64,000 nt of DNA, from contig BSBN01000445.1 of the NCBI GenBank assembly GCA_027924645.1, forward strand, positions 4,819,001-4,883,000. The letters are read 5' to 3'. The notes beneath the pieces are model-generated. The model saw only the letters and a program-made list of their open reading frames with translations, made no database searches and had not been told where the DNA came from. Position numbers and translations under genes: made by a program. The first letter of the stretch is position 1. Each line of letters starts with the position of its first letter. This DNA comes from Cunninghamia lanceolata. Lineage: Eukaryota > Streptophyta > Pinopsida > Cupressales > Cupressaceae. Below, piece after piece: positions 33,792-46,660 of this stretch.

Positions 33792-36200
33792 GCAGTCTTG
33801 CGAAATTAGCATACAAAACAATCCTAAGCACAGGCAAAGCCCTACCAAATTTGTTCCTTGCCTGGTATTTGCTAATTTTTCATCCTTTCTCCTTAGATTT
33901 TTACTTGTAAATTCTGAGGAATCTATTAATAAAAGAAGCATAGCTTTTGTTGATCTCCACGATGGATTAGTATCATTAGAGGTCAAAAACCAATGCAAAT
34001 AGGAAGGAATTCTGCTCCAATTTATTTAGTATTTTTCAGCAGTCAAGTTGCATTCTGTGAATATGTGCAATTTATTCTCTGAAATATATGTTTTGGCTGC
34101 TTTGGCTTTTGTTTAAAGCCCCTGCTGGGGAGAAAATTGGCTTTAGCATTTGCTTCGTACAGGTCTGTATAATGTCAACACATATATATTTTTTTGCTTA
34201 AACTAAGTCTTGTGTTCTTAGTCTGAGTAGTATTATTGCAAACGATCCGTTTGCAGTTTGTATCTACCTGATTAAAGAAAACTTGTTTAAGGCTTTGTTT
34301 TGAGATCTATGAGCCTACTGTCGTTAACATCTGTAAATGATGTCTGTGACCTAAAAAATGTGATTTTATGTTTTCAATCTGCTACCCAATTGTTGTATGT
34401 ATTGCTGATATCATCAGGTCTATTTTCAATATTAGGCATATTGAAATTTGCATAGCATAGCCACTGAATTTATCTTTATCTTGACACCATGCTCTATAAA
34501 ATAATAGCAATTCGATCAGAAAAGTCCAGCATTAATTCCAGCACTCCTTAAAACTATTAGGCAGGGACTGCTGCTGCAGCGCAGCCCTTGTTGTAATTAG
34601 AAACTGTCATTTTTGGCCAAGGCGCAAGCATATTTTTCTCTTTTGATGAAGTGGTTTTTTTACGTTGTTATAGGAAGGTAAATTCAGCAACAAATTTTTT
34701 AGCCAAACTTGGACGTGGATGAGGAGCCTTTGACGGTGTTTTATATTCAACTCAAATATTGGTCAAGTTTAAGAGAATAGTTGGCCTTTAAGCCACCTTA
34801 AGGCATTTCTTTTTCTTGCTTTGGCCACGTGATGGCTTTCTATCTTGTAGTTGGTGTTTACATACCTTTTCATTGGTCGTTTGTGTGTGGATCATTAATT
34901 GGACTCAAAGGTAGTGGATTGGTATGCGCATGTGATTTCTCATTAATTCCCCTCTTCATTGGATTCGACATGATCTAAGTCTGTCATGTGGCTTCTTGGT
35001 TTTATTTATGATGCGTTGCCTACTCTGAGATGTGTTGCTGGTGTTATATGGTGGAAAGTTGATAGGTGTTGGGTGTGTTTGATCTCTGTGTTGAGCATTA
35101 GCTATCATGGTCAAGCATCGCAACTCTGCTAAACGGGATCCCTTCTTAAGAAGGAAAATTTCGGATAACTGCTATCATTAATTGCAGAAATCGCCCGACC
35201 CTTGGTTTCATTAAATTAGTGTTGATTGAGGCAAGCATAGGACAAGAAGGTCCTCCGTCCATTCAAGAAAATTTTATCCAAAAACTTGTGACGGTGATTT
35301 TGGTTGCAGGGCATAGTTTATGTCGCTCTCCCCATTTTCTGAAACATAGGTGGTTGCCAATGTGCTAGGATCAAACTCCCCGCTAGCTAAGGGGTTGAAT
35401 TTGATGACTTTCTCTAAAAGACCTTAGCCTCTCGATGAAGGAGATTGTCGTTGTCTACAAGGAATTAAATCTGCTTAGCGATTATTATCTACACCTCAGT
35501 CGTGTAGTGCAAAATTTAACACGGTCACCCATAATCAAGAATAGCTTGAAGTGTCCAGCTTGTTTACACTGCCTTCCCTAGATTCTGGGGTTTGGTGTGG
35601 GCCGGACATAAGGAGGAGATTTTTCATGGGATGAGTTGCCCAGGGCTTATGGCTTTGTGCTCTAGTACTTCTACTCAAGGTGATGAAGCTAATGGGAAGG
35701 ACGTGGTTGCTATGGAGGATATGGTGGGCTGGAATATCTAAATTAGGTTTTAATTTTTAAATGTATTTAAATTTCAATATTTTAAATATAATATAAAATA
35801 ACTAAATTTTAATACATTTAAATTAATTTTTGTTTTCAATAAATTTAATATTTTTAGGTTAATATATAATATTGTTAAATTTAATAATTTAATACTTTAA
35901 ATTTAAGATATTTAGTTTAGGTTTTTTAATAATCTAATATATAATTTTAAATTAAAAATGATCAATACGATAAAAATTTCAAATGTGTTTATATTTTAAT
36001 ATTACAATGAAAGTTTACTTAATTAAACATCTACAAATTCTATTTTTTATTGATTGTAGACTAGATAATGTTGTCATTATTTATTAGTATTTTAAATGTC
36101 ATTTTTAAAAATTAATATCATCATTTTCCGTATTTACTAATGTGATTGTTAATATTTTATATTATTTTAGATATTTAATGTTGGTCATCCTTCATGTGGT
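33792..36200. other. Unassigned sequence
   Basis: About 2.4 kb with no convincing coding frame. 35100-35720 is GC-richer than its surroundings but broken in every frame. 35750-36150 is strongly AT-rich. Confidence 0.45.
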
Positions 36201-36230
36201 TGTGGAGGGGGTGTTATTGCATGAAATGTT

Positions 36231-38090
36231 GTGAATCCAGAGATCAAAATTGCCCTAAAGAAAGGCCAAACCTCTTCGATCACAAGAAAGCTGAAATTCA
36301 CACAAAATAAACAAAGAATCAAAGAGGAGATGCCTAGGTTCACAACATCTTTTGTGTCTTCTTCTTCCAATGTCACCAAAGCCACAAGAGGTGAATCAAT
36401 AGGAAGTGGATCATTGATCATCTTGTGGAAACCAATAGAGCAAGATGTGGATGATGCATTGGTTGATTTGTTTTATTCAAGTGTCATTCAATTCAATGTA
36501 GCTGGGAAACCAAAATTTAAAATATAATTCAAAAAATTTCCAAGTTTGACAAAAAAGGATACAAACCCCTAACATTTGAGGCCTTAAAAACAACTCTTTT
36601 GAATAGGTCAAAAGAAAGGTGACTTGGAAATTAGCGGTGATCAAAGCCTTTTGGAACGCAACAAGATGCACCACATTGCATGTTGAATAATTAGATATGT
36701 GTCAAAGGCCACCAATTAATATTTTGGGAGCTTCACATCAAAGTTTGTAGTTCTAGAAGGTAATTAACATGATAAAAAGCTCAAGAAAACCTCAAAAGTA
36801 TATTTTAAAATATTAGAGGGCCATTCTTAAAATGGACATACATAATGTCTTTCAAGTGGTTACAGATAGTGCCACAAATTATGTGGGAGTTAGGAAGTTG
36901 ATTATAGATATGTACCCATAAATATATTTGAGCCCTCCTACAACTTAGTTTTTGATTTGTTACTTCATGACTTGGCCCCATGGGTGTATGAAGCAATTCA
37001 TAGAGCGAGAGAAATTGTAAATTTTATAACCACCACCTCACATTTAATATCTAGAAGCAACATGCACGTAAGAATCGTTGAGGCCTTGTTAAACAAGATT
37101 TCCCTCAAGCCTTGTTAAACAAGATTTCCCTCACCTTGAAAATAGTGGTTGAAGAAAAAATAACTTTAAGGTCCATTATTTGTTCTAATGATTGGAAAAA
37201 TTCAGTTCTTTTAAAGATGTTAAAAAGAAAGAACATAGAGTAGATTATTCTAAATAATAATTTCTAAAAATATGCAATAAAGGTTTTAAAGGTATTGATG
37301 ACTAATTGTTGAAGTGCTTCACATGGTTGATCACTACACCCCTAGTCTCAACATACTTTATGATATCATGGATCATTATAAGGAATACATTTAGAATGCA
37401 CTCAATAATGTGGAAGAAAATTATATTGAAATTTGGGATACAATTGATATTTTATGGAAAATGATGCACACCCCGGTCCCCTATACACTCAACAACTCGA
37501 TATTTAGGATCTAAACTATTTCATATAGATAGATAGTGATAGCAAAGTTATGGGTGGTCTTTATGGAGACATTGAGAGGTTTATACAAGATCTTGTAGTT
37601 ATAAGTAAAATCTAGGATTAGTGTTGGAAATACAAGGTTATAGGGAAAGGGATGTTTTGGATACCAACAACAAAGTATGATAGATCATGTGTTCACATTC
37701 TTGGATACTAATGGTGGAGTTCAAATAGAGCACAAACACATGAACAATATCACTTTTCTATTCAAATCTCATGCCAAAGAGAAAGTTCATTAACATGTGA
37801 AAGGAATTGGAGCTGCTTTGACCACATTCATCCTAAGAAAAGGAATGAATTGTTGTTTAGAAGATTAGAAGATCGTGTTTATATTTGTAGTAATTTGCAA
37901 ATTACCAATGATAAAAGCCACAAAAGGTTCATCTTCTTCACAACTCCAACGCATTCCAAGAAACATAGCTAATGTAGGCAATCCTAACTTTCTTGGTGAT
38001 GAATTCAATGGTACTTATAGTGATGATGATATTGAGCCAACCTAACCTAGTGCTTTTGACGATTTAGACATTTTTTTAAGCTTTGGAGTT
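36231..38090 (+). pseudogene. hAT-superfamily transposase (DUF659 type), degraded
   Basis: Pieces in shifting plus-strand frames occur in the family order: DDALVDLFYSSVIQFNVAGK, a KPLTFEALRTTLL-like stretch, IKAFWNATRCTTLHV, RPPINILGASHQS, HNVFQVVTDSATNYVGVRKL, NCKFYNHHLTFNI, a TRF...SIICSNDW block, ILYDIMDHYKEYI, and near the end LVRRLEDRVYICSNLQI. These follow the DUF659 and dimerisation regions of plant hAT transposases as I know them (for example QVVTDNASNYVAAGK and FIYNH). Many stops and frameshifts are present, and the N-terminal BED finger is not clear. Terminal inverted repeats were not found. It is an old, dead copy. Confidence 0.75.
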
Positions 38091-38186
38091 TTGACTCTTA
38101 AATGTAACTTATTGACTAAAAAACCATCTTTAAATTTATGATTTCATATGTTTTCTATGCTTTAACTTTGATCAACCTATAGTTTA

Positions 38187-39861
38187 TGTAGTGTCAAAAA
38201 TTGCATATCTTTTACAATTTCCATGCTATAAATTGCATTCATTTTAGTGTCCACTCTTGTAGCATGTTTTAAGTTCCACTTAGCCATTTACCTTAGATTT
38301 TTCCCTAATCTAAAGTACCAACTATGATGTTATATGTGTTTCTATGGGATTTTACACTTTTTCTAATGTACCTAACATTTTTTCCTATTTGTTCTCAGTC
38401 ATTTTACTTTTGACAATTTTGGGACTCTAACACAACCACATTGATGTCTCCATGACTACGATAACATCTCTAACTTTTTAAAATGTGTACATGTGTTTTG
38501 AACCTAGTTTTTACCAATTTTTGATTGATCAAAAACCCTAAACACATAACTTTTTTATGTTTTCTCCAGTGACTCTCTTTTTGTCTATTTAAGTAACCTT
38601 TAGGGTAATATTTACCTCCCTTAATGACCATTCTTCTCAAGCTCTCCTAAGAGTTCTCTATATTTCTCTCAACCATTCCTTTATTCTCTCAACTCTAGCA
38701 CTCTTATTTTGCTAGTCATTTTCATGTTGTGCATCCTCTCCCTCTCCAAAATCTCTCATTCTCCCTTACCCTCCCAAAGGGCTAGAATTCATTGAAGATC
38801 TACATGATTATTGTGAAGAATTTTATTTTGTTGCAAGTTTGTGTCTTCATTTTTATTGCAGCACTTAAGGGTTTTGAGATTGTGAGCAAAATCTTCAATC
38901 ATTGAGACACCTAATTTTCTCATTTTGGGTAAAACTTAGTTCTTCAATTTATGCATCTTTCTTTAATTTGTAACATTGTGATTTGTTGCAGATTTTATAT
39001 ACATTTTTTTAATATCTTAGAATTGCATTTACAATATTATTTAGAAATAAATTATTCTCTCATATTTAGAATAAAGGTTGCGAGTAGTTGCTCGTCTCTC
39101 CCTTGATTGAGCTCCCCTCTTCTCTTTTTGACAAGTAATGGTATTTTAGCTCCTCTCTCTTGAGCTCCACCATTTTCCTTTCACTTATTTTCTCAAAGGA
39201 TTTTCTCCCCTTGAGTCAAAACCTTGATTTGAAATGAGATTCTCTTTTCTAGGTGTCTCATGAATTTTCTTCTTAAAACTAATATATAAAATTAGAGGAT
39301 CTCCTTTTGAGTCCTCCTTTGATTCGAGTGATCTTCCATTTTTATTTTATAAATTTGTTCTTTACACTTAGTATAAAAATAATTGTTTGATAATCTTGTC
39401 TGTTTCTATTTACCTTATTGTTACTATATTCAAAATTCTTATTTCATTTTTAATCTTAGTTACATATAGGCTAAGTGCACACACATATCGAAAATCTCTT
39501 GACTATCTATGGAGGTCAAGAGACCAAAATAGGAGCTTTACTACCTTGGCAAGCTCCTATGAGATCTTAACCATTTTCTTGTCAGGCAGAAACAAGCCTT
39601 TTGTTGAATTTACCTCTCTATGGATTCAACATTTCATTGAGTGAATTTGTATTTTTAACCCTCTCATATCATTTTAAGAGATTTCTTTTATTTATTTGAT
39701 TTTTTGTATATTCTACTGTGTCTCATTATTTATTTCTATTTTGTAGATCACTGTCAATTAATCGATATTTCTATTTCTATACATAGAAGAGTTGGTCGTG
39801 GCCATGTTGATGTCCTCTTGGGTGCGCTAGCATCCTAGCATAAAAATAAGTCCCTACAACA
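38187..39861 (+). mobile_element. Possible solo LTR
   Basis: Starts TGTAGTGTCAAAAATTGC just after the hAT remnant and could end at CCCTACAACA. It has a TATTTAAG-like box (about 38587), a pyrimidine-rich leader and T-rich sequence as in plant LTRs. No matching 5-bp duplication was found at these ends, so the boundaries are uncertain and the call is weak. Confidence 0.3.
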
Positions 39862-41343
39862 TAATCTAGTTTAAACCAATAATTGAACCAACTTTCATGC
39901 TATGTCTCTATTTACATTCTTAGCATATTTCTTTGTGTAATTTAATTTAGTCATCAAAGCATTACCACAAAACATATTAATTAGATTAATAGTTGGATTA
40001 ATAATTTGATTGTCAATTTGATTAATATACATTAGAAAGATTAAAAATTAGTCTCCCCTTTTATAATAGGATAATTTAAAATTTATCTTTCAATTTACAT
40101 TTAAAAGTTTAGACATCTTAAATTAAAAATAAATATAATTAAAAATGTAAATTTATGTTCCTCCAACCTCATCGCAATTTTTTTTATTAGTTATCAAACT
40201 TAATTTAAAATTTCTTATCAAACTTAAATGCAAACATAACCTTGTGACATAGATAAAATCAATTAAATTTATTTTTAAGATTTGACAACTAATATTGAAT
40301 TATCAAATCACAACCATATTATATATTTTAATTTACATATAATTTTATATAAGTTATAATTACTTTTATTTATAATATAAATTTACTATAACTAATATTC
40401 CAAACCCCCCAAAAAAATTGATGCATCGTTGAAGCCAAACCCAAATCAATAAACTTAATATAAAACCAATGACATTTATTCATTTCATTCATGCACACAA
40501 CTCTGAGTATGGTAAGCAGCCTTATTTTTGAAATGGAAACTCTCTTGTTTTCTTATGTAAGTTTGACATCATCTATTTCACATGCAAAAGCTAAATTTCC
40601 ATTTTTCTTTCATCAAAAGTATATCCAAACAAATTAGTTGGCTAAATAAATATTATTAATTTATTTTCAAAATAATTTAATAATTATAAGTTAAAATTTT
40701 TCATTTTCAATGATTTTGATTAGTAGACATGTTAGTATATTTATTATACATATTCAAAAGCTAAACAAAATGTTTATATATATAATAAAATTTTATAAAG
40801 TGTATTGTATGGTTAGAACTATTTTGAATAAATTTATAATAATTTTATGCAATCACTTTTATCACATTTTAAATCTTTACTTTCTTAATTTTCCTTTCCC
40901 ACTCTTACTTGATTCTTTTCTACTTCTTATTTTTAAATGAGTTTAAAATAATATTAAAGTAATTCAAAATATTAATTTAAAAATATTATTCAATATATAA
41001 TTAAAATTATATATTTTAAATATAAAATTTAAAGACTAACCAAAAATCTACAAAATTAAATTTTAATTAATAAATAAAAATTGCTTTTAAAATATCTATC
41101 ATAATTCAATTTTAATTAAATTTAATTGAAACTAAATTATATTTCAAATAAATTTTATCACAATCAATTAAATATCTCATCCAACTAGAAATTAAATTTT
41201 TAAATATTAAATATAAAAAATAACAATTAAAACGAATAAATATAAAAAAATAACAATTAAAACTTGTAGCTTCATTAAGAAATTTGATTTTGAAACAAAG
41301 AGAAAATAAAATAAAATAAAATAAAGACCACTCAAAACATAAT
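39862..41343. other. Very AT-rich unassigned sequence
   Basis: Long A/T runs, short (AAAAT)n tract near 41306-41325. No coding or element signature was recognised. Confidence 0.55.
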
Positions 41344-41494
41344 CCACTCTACTTAAATATCATCCACTTCAATAGTCAAATAATCAATAGTAATTTTACA
41401 CCTCATTCACAATAAAAAGTGTTAAATATTTGTCCTATTTTTATTGGCCAAAATTAACCTTTGACTCTTGAAGTAGATGATATTTAAGAGTAGC
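41344..41494 (+). mobile_element. MITE-like element, copy C
   Basis: Starts CCACTCTACTTAAATATCAT and ends GATGATATTTAAGAGTAGC. The ends are inverted repeats of about 35 bp with some mismatches. The core CACAATAAAAAG and TTTGTCCTATTTTTATTGG matches copy B (25034-25180). Confidence 0.75.
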
Positions 41495-41673
41495 AACATA
41501 ACCTCAGGTCCTCAATAACATATAGATAGAGCAAACCCAAAAAATTAACACCAGTTAAGCACATAGCTAAATCTATCTTAAATAGTAAACTGGTATATTT
41601 ATATTTAAAAAAATATATCTACTTCCAATTTGTTGGCATTTATAAATTACTTGCAGTTAAAATATCTGATATG

Positions 41674-41678
41674 CTCAC
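41674..41678. other. Target site duplication CTCAC, left copy (Copia-2)
   Basis: CTCAC directly precedes the TG of the 5' LTR; the same bases follow the 3' LTR at 47108-47112. Confidence 0.93.
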
Positions 41679-42143
41679 TGTTGATGTTTTTAGCTTCTGT
41701 CGGATCCTTCTACAGGCTGACCAATTAACATTGTAATGAGCCGACTGCTTGTGAAAGGGTGCATCCCTCACATATACATATATATATACAAGGTCATTGC
41801 TCTCTCAATAATACACATACAATTACAAGATTAATTCACAAGGCAGAGCAGACTTCTAAGGCAGAGCAGACTTCTAAGGAGCAGATTAAGTTATTTCAAG
41901 ATCAAATCAGATTTATCAAGTGTGGACTTATTCATTGTGCTTCAAGAAGTGAAGCCATACCTGTAGGCCTTGGATTTGGCCATTGTAAAGCAGATTGCTA
42001 TTCTTATCATTCAATATATAAGAGATATATTGTTGCTGGGTTTTTCCCCTCAAGTTGGAGGGTTTTCCCAGGGTATCTTGTTGTGTTCATTGTTCATTGT
42101 GTTGCATTTTCTGATTGCTTTAAATCTGATTATAAAACTAACA
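41679..42143 (+). repeat. 5' LTR of Copia-2
   Basis: 465 bp, TGTTGATGTTTTTAGC...AAACTAACA. A TATA-like tract (CATATATATATACA) lies at about 41778-41791. It contains an 18-bp tandem duplication of gcagagcagacttctaag (about 41842-41877) that the 3' LTR lacks. Confidence 0.95.
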
Positions 42144-42158
42144 TGGTATCAGAGCGGG
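42144..42158 (+). other. Copia-2 primer-binding site
   Basis: TGGTATCAGAGCGGG follows the LTR with no gap. It is the standard initiator-Met-tRNA primer site of plant Copia elements. Confidence 0.95.
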
Positions 42159-42225
42159 TTTGAAGAAGATTGTGATCAGATTTGTCATTGCAGCAATACT
42201 CTCTATTATTCCTATTTTAGTCAAG

Positions 42226-45200
42226 ATGGTGAACGGTTTTAAAATTGAGGATAGACTCGAAGGAGCATCCAACTTCACAGCATGGAGATTTAGAATCATG
42301 CTCACCTTGGAAGAAAATGACTTGGCCGAATTTGTGGAAACCAAAGTTCCCGAACCTTCGGAGGAAGAAGAGAAGTTGCAATGGAAAAAGAAAGACATCA
42401 AGGCGAAGAAGATATTGGTTGACTCCGTTAAAGATCATATTGTTCCGATTGTCTCCAAGTTGAAGACGGCAAGGGACATGTTCAAAACCTTGGAGGAGAT
42501 GTACGAAATCAACAACACCAGCCAGGCTCTTGCACTGAAGCAACAACTACATCATGTGAAAATGTCGAAAGGAGAAACGGTTATTTCTTACTTCATGAGG
42601 ATTTTGGAATTGAGAAATCAGCTCTCTTCAATTGGTCATGTGGTTGATGACAAAGACTTGACCATGCTTGCTCTCAATGGTCTTCCTTCATCATGGGAAT
42701 CCTACATTCAAGGAATCAGTGCAAGATCGAAGCTTCCCAAGTTTGATCGATTGAGGATAGATTGTATTCAAGAGGAGTCTAGATTGGCCTCTAGAGGAAT
42801 TGGTCAAAGCTCTACAAATGAAGACATTCATGTCCTTGCCTCTCAATCATCTAAGAAGAAAGGCAACAATGGGAAGAAAGGATTCTTCAAGAGGAATAGA
42901 GATAATGGAACTGATGATGCTCCTGCATTCAAGAAGAAGAGGGACCTCTCCAAAATCCAATGCTTTAGGTGTGACAAGTATGGTCACATTGCCAAGTATT
43001 GTCCATCCAGGCCTAAGCATCAGGCCACCATTGCAGATGTTGATGATGCCTCTCTTCAGAAGGACTCAAGTGAATACTTGTTCTATTCGGCATTGTCAAG
43101 CAATGTACCTACCGATACTAACACTTGGCTAATTGATAGTGGTGCATCTCGGCACATCACTGGTTTTAAGGAGCATTTATCAAACTTGGTGGAGGGAAAT
43201 TCTAGTGAACAAGTCATCATTGGAGATGATGCTAGCTATTTAGTGAAAGGGATTGGGATCTCTACTCTCCACTTGGATTCTGGCATTACCCTAAAGTTAA
43301 GTGACATTCTCTATGTTCCAGGCATCAAACGAAATTTGGTTTCTATTTCTGCCTTGGAAGACAAGGGATACCAAGTTGCCTTCTCTGAAGGCAAAGTTCT
43401 TGTGTGGGTAAAGAACTCCAACTTCAAGACTGCTCGAGTAATTGGAGTTAGACATGAGAGCCTCTATAGGCTTCTCACTTGTCCACTTCAAGCATTAGTA
43501 CATGATTCTTCAAGCTTGTGTGACCTTTGGCATCGAAGATTGGCTCACCTACACTTTCGGGCTCTACCTTTCATGGAGAAGATGGTCACGGGTCTTCCAA
43601 AATTCAACCAGGAGCATGAAGGTACCTGCAAAGGTTGTGCCATGGGTAAGAATACTAAAAGTCCATTTCATAGTAGAGAAAGTAGATCTAAATGTATTCT
43701 AGATCTCATTCATTCTCATTTATGTGGTCCAATGTCTATTGCTTCCTTGAGTGGTTTCTTGTATTACATTATTTTTATTGATGACCACTCTAGAAAGACT
43801 TGGATTTATTTCTTGAAATCTAAAGAATCTAAAGAAGTACTTGAGAGGTTCAAAGAGTTTAAAGCTCAGGTAGAGAACTTATCTAGGAAGAGGATCAAAG
43901 TTTTGAGATTTGACAATGGAGGGGAGTACACCTCTGAAGAATTTCGTAACTTTTGCATTGAAGCAGGGATTAAGAGGGAGTTTTATGTCCCTTACAACCC
44001 TCAACAGAATGGTGTTGCAGAAAGGAAGAACAGATCTATTGTGGAAGCTGCCAAAGCTATGATTCATGACCAAGATCTACAAACCTTGCTTTGGGCTGAA
44101 GCATCTAGGACAGCTGTTTATGTTTAGAATAGAAGCCCTCACCGCATTTTAGAGAACATGACTCCTGGAGAAGCATTCACAGGGATGAAGCCGAAAGTAA
44201 GTCATTTGAGGATCTTTGGTTGTCCAGTGTATGTTCATATACCAAAAGATAAAAGGACAAAGTTGGATCCATCTGGCAAGAAGGGAATATTTGTAGGCTA
44301 CAGTGAGACTTCAAAAGCCTATAGAATTTACATTCCAGGTTAGAAGTTGATTGAGATCAGTAGGTATGTTACATTTGAAGAGGATGTTGCATTCAAAAGA
44401 TCTAAGAGCATTCATATGGAGATAGATAATGAAGACCAAGAGTCTCCTCAAGATATGGACGTTGCCCATACTCCTGAGATTCAGAGGGAGGCTTTTGATT
44501 CAAAAGAAGATGATGATCCAGTTGAGCCTTTGGAACCAACCGATGGACCTAGTGATATTGTTGTAGTACGAAAAAGGCCTCGGTGGACTCAAGAAAACAT
44601 GCAAGAGGCTGGAAAATATGCAGCTCCCCGAAGATCTCTTAGAGAAAGCAAGAGACCTCATAAGTTCTCAGATTATGTGTTATTAATGAGTCAAATTATT
44701 GAGTCTGAGCCTTCTAGTGTTGAGGAAGCTACTAGTCAGCAAGTATGGAGAGATGCTATGGCTGAAGAGTATCAATCCATCCTCAAGAATGATGTTTGGG
44801 ATATCGTACCTAGACCCGAAGGAAAATCTGTTGTTTCTTCTAAGTGGCTTTTCAAGATGAAGCATGCGGCTGATGGGAGCATTAAGAAGTACAAGGCTAG
44901 ATTCGTGGCTAGAGGATTCTCTCAGAAAGAGGGAGTAGATTATGAGGAAACCTTTGCTCCAGTTGCTCATTATACATCTGTCAGAACCATCATTACTATT
45001 GCAGCATTTAAAGGATGGAAAATACACCAAATGGATGTGAAGACAGCATTTCTAAATGGTGTGAGTGAGGAAGAAGTATATATTGAGCAACCTGATGGCT
45101 TTGAGGTTCATGGGAAGGAGTCTCATGTTTGCAAGCTGAAGAAAGCTTTGTACGGCCTTAAGCAGGCTCCTCGTGCTTGGTACGAAAGAATTGATCGATA

Positions 45201-46269
45201 CATGATGAGCTTGGGTTTCTCCAAGAATGATGTTGATTCAAACCTATACTTCAAGGTAATTGATGGCGAAGCATTAATCTTGGTTCCCTATGTTGATGAT
45301 CTACTTATTATTGGAGAAGATCACCTCATTTTCAAATGTAAGGAGGAGTTAGCTTCAGAATTTGAAATGAAGGATCTTGGTCTCTTACATTACTTCCTTG
45401 GTTTAGAAGTATGGCAGAAACCAAATGAGATCATTCTAAGTCAAGGGAAGTATACTATTGACATCTTGAAGAGATTTGGTATGATGGATTGCAAACCGAT
45501 GTCTACACCGATGGAGACAAATTTGTTGAAGTTAAAAGAGGCTACAACTAGTTCAGATCTGGGGGATCCTAGCATGTATAGACAAATGATTGGATCATTG
45601 ATGTATCTAGTTAATACTAGACCAGATATTTGCCATGCAGTGAGTGTACTTAGTCAGTTCATGTGTGAACCAAGGCAAATACATCTAGTCGCAGTGAAGC
45701 ATATCCTAAGATACTTGCGTGGCACAGTTGGGTATGGCTTGAGATATTCTTCTGGGGTAGACTTGAAGCTGCATGGATATACTGATTCTGATTGGGCAGG
45801 ATGTGTCACTGATTGGAAGAGTACCTCTGGATGTTGCTTTAGTTTGGGATCTGCTATGATTTCCTGGTGCAGCAGGAAGCAGTCATCTGTAGCATTGAGT
45901 ACAACAGAGGCAGAGTATATTGCAGCTTGTATGGCAGCTCGAGAAGCAGTATGGCTTCGTAAGCTCCTTGTAGGATTGTTTGGACAATCAATGGAGCCTA
46001 CTATCATTCATTGTGATAACCAGAGCTGTGTGAAGCTTTCTATCAATCCAGTGTTTCATGACAGAACTAAGCATGTTGAGATCAAATACCATTATATCAG
46101 AGATATGGTAGTGAGGAAAGCTATAGAGTTGAGGTATATCAGTACTGATGAGCAGATGGCAGACATTCTCACCAAGCCTCTCTCCAAGTTAAAGTTTGTG
46201 TACTTTTGAGATAAGCTTGGTATAGTGGAGAATACAGCCTTAATTGAGAAAGAGTCTCAGTATCAGTGA
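42226..46269 (+). pseudogene. Copia-2 gag-pol polyprotein with three premature stops
   Basis: The start is placed at the ATG of MVNGFKIEDRLEG (42226) rather than the upstream in-frame ATG at 42160, because relatives begin close to this point. Domains by residue: UBN2-type gag about 1-200; zinc knuckle CFRCDKYGHIAKYC at 246-259; protease LIDSGAS with D304; integrase HHCC, then H498 where the first catalytic Asp belongs, D563 and E599 (exact 35-residue spacing); RT with YVDD at 1022-1025; RNase H with D1187, E1228 and D1264. In-frame stops at 44125 (TAG), 44341 (TAG) and 46207 (TGA) leave one continuous frame of 1348 codons ending at 46267-46269. No frameshift is present. The family is Ty1/copia, Tnt1-like in broad terms; the lineage was not resolved. 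Confidence 0.95.
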
Positions 46270-46271
46270 TC

Positions 46272-46555
46272 CCTTGATAATGAGTTCTTCTCTGTGAGAG
46301 AAGTTCGAGGTGAAATCCCTTGATAACGAGTTCTTCTCTATGAGAGAAGTTCGAGGTGAAATCCCTTGATAACGAGTTCTTCTCTGTGAGAGAAGTTCGA
46401 GGTGAAATCCCTTGATAACGAGTTCTTCTCTGTGAGAGAAGTTCGAGGTGAAATCCCTTGATAACAAGTTCTTCTCTGTGAGAGAAGTTCGAGGTGAAAT
46501 CCCTTGATAATGAGTTCTTCTCTGTGAGAGAAGTTCGAGGTGAAATCCCTTGATT
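46272..46555 (+). repeat. 46-bp minisatellite, six units, in the 3' untranslated part of Copia-2
   Basis: Units start CCTTGATAA(T/C) at 46272, 46318, 46364, 46410, 46456 and 46502, with a short remnant at 46548. Each contains CTTCTCTGTGAGAGAAG, a 7-bp stem with a 3-base loop (one unit reads CTATG). Changes between units are few. It starts two bases after the polyprotein stop codon. The minus-strand frames here are products of the repeat, not genes. Confidence 0.95.
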
Positions 46556-46651
46556 CCACCCTCTGGGAAAGCCATAGTGAATGTCATCCATTGTGGTTGA
46601 CATCACGATGAGGTGATATGTCTCATGCAGTTGGAAGTATCCTCCCTAGCT

Positions 46652-46660
46652 AAGAGGGAG
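46652..46660 (+). other. Copia-2 polypurine tract
   Basis: AAGAGGGAG directly abuts the TG of the 3' LTR, as expected for the plus-strand primer of reverse transcription. Confidence 0.85.

Noticed and set aside
32332..34571. Inverted pair AGTCCCTGCC (about 32332) and GGCAGGGACT (about 34562) as ends of a 2.2-kb DNA transposon
   Set aside because: The match is about 11 bp, one end is itself part of a local hairpin, no target duplication was found and no transposase lies between.
42217..45030. Minus-strand frames of 64-115 codons opposite the Copia-2 polyprotein
   Set aside because: Shadows of a continuous plus-strand polyprotein with clear catalytic motifs.
46272..46555. CRISPR-like appearance of regularly spaced repeats
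   Set aside because: The units are contiguous with no unique spacers, and the context is a plant retrotransposon.
46169..46606. Three overlapping minus-strand frames of 73-145 codons with repeated FHLELLSQRR words
   Set aside because: All are products of the 46-bp minisatellite, whose length is not a multiple of three and so opens several frames.
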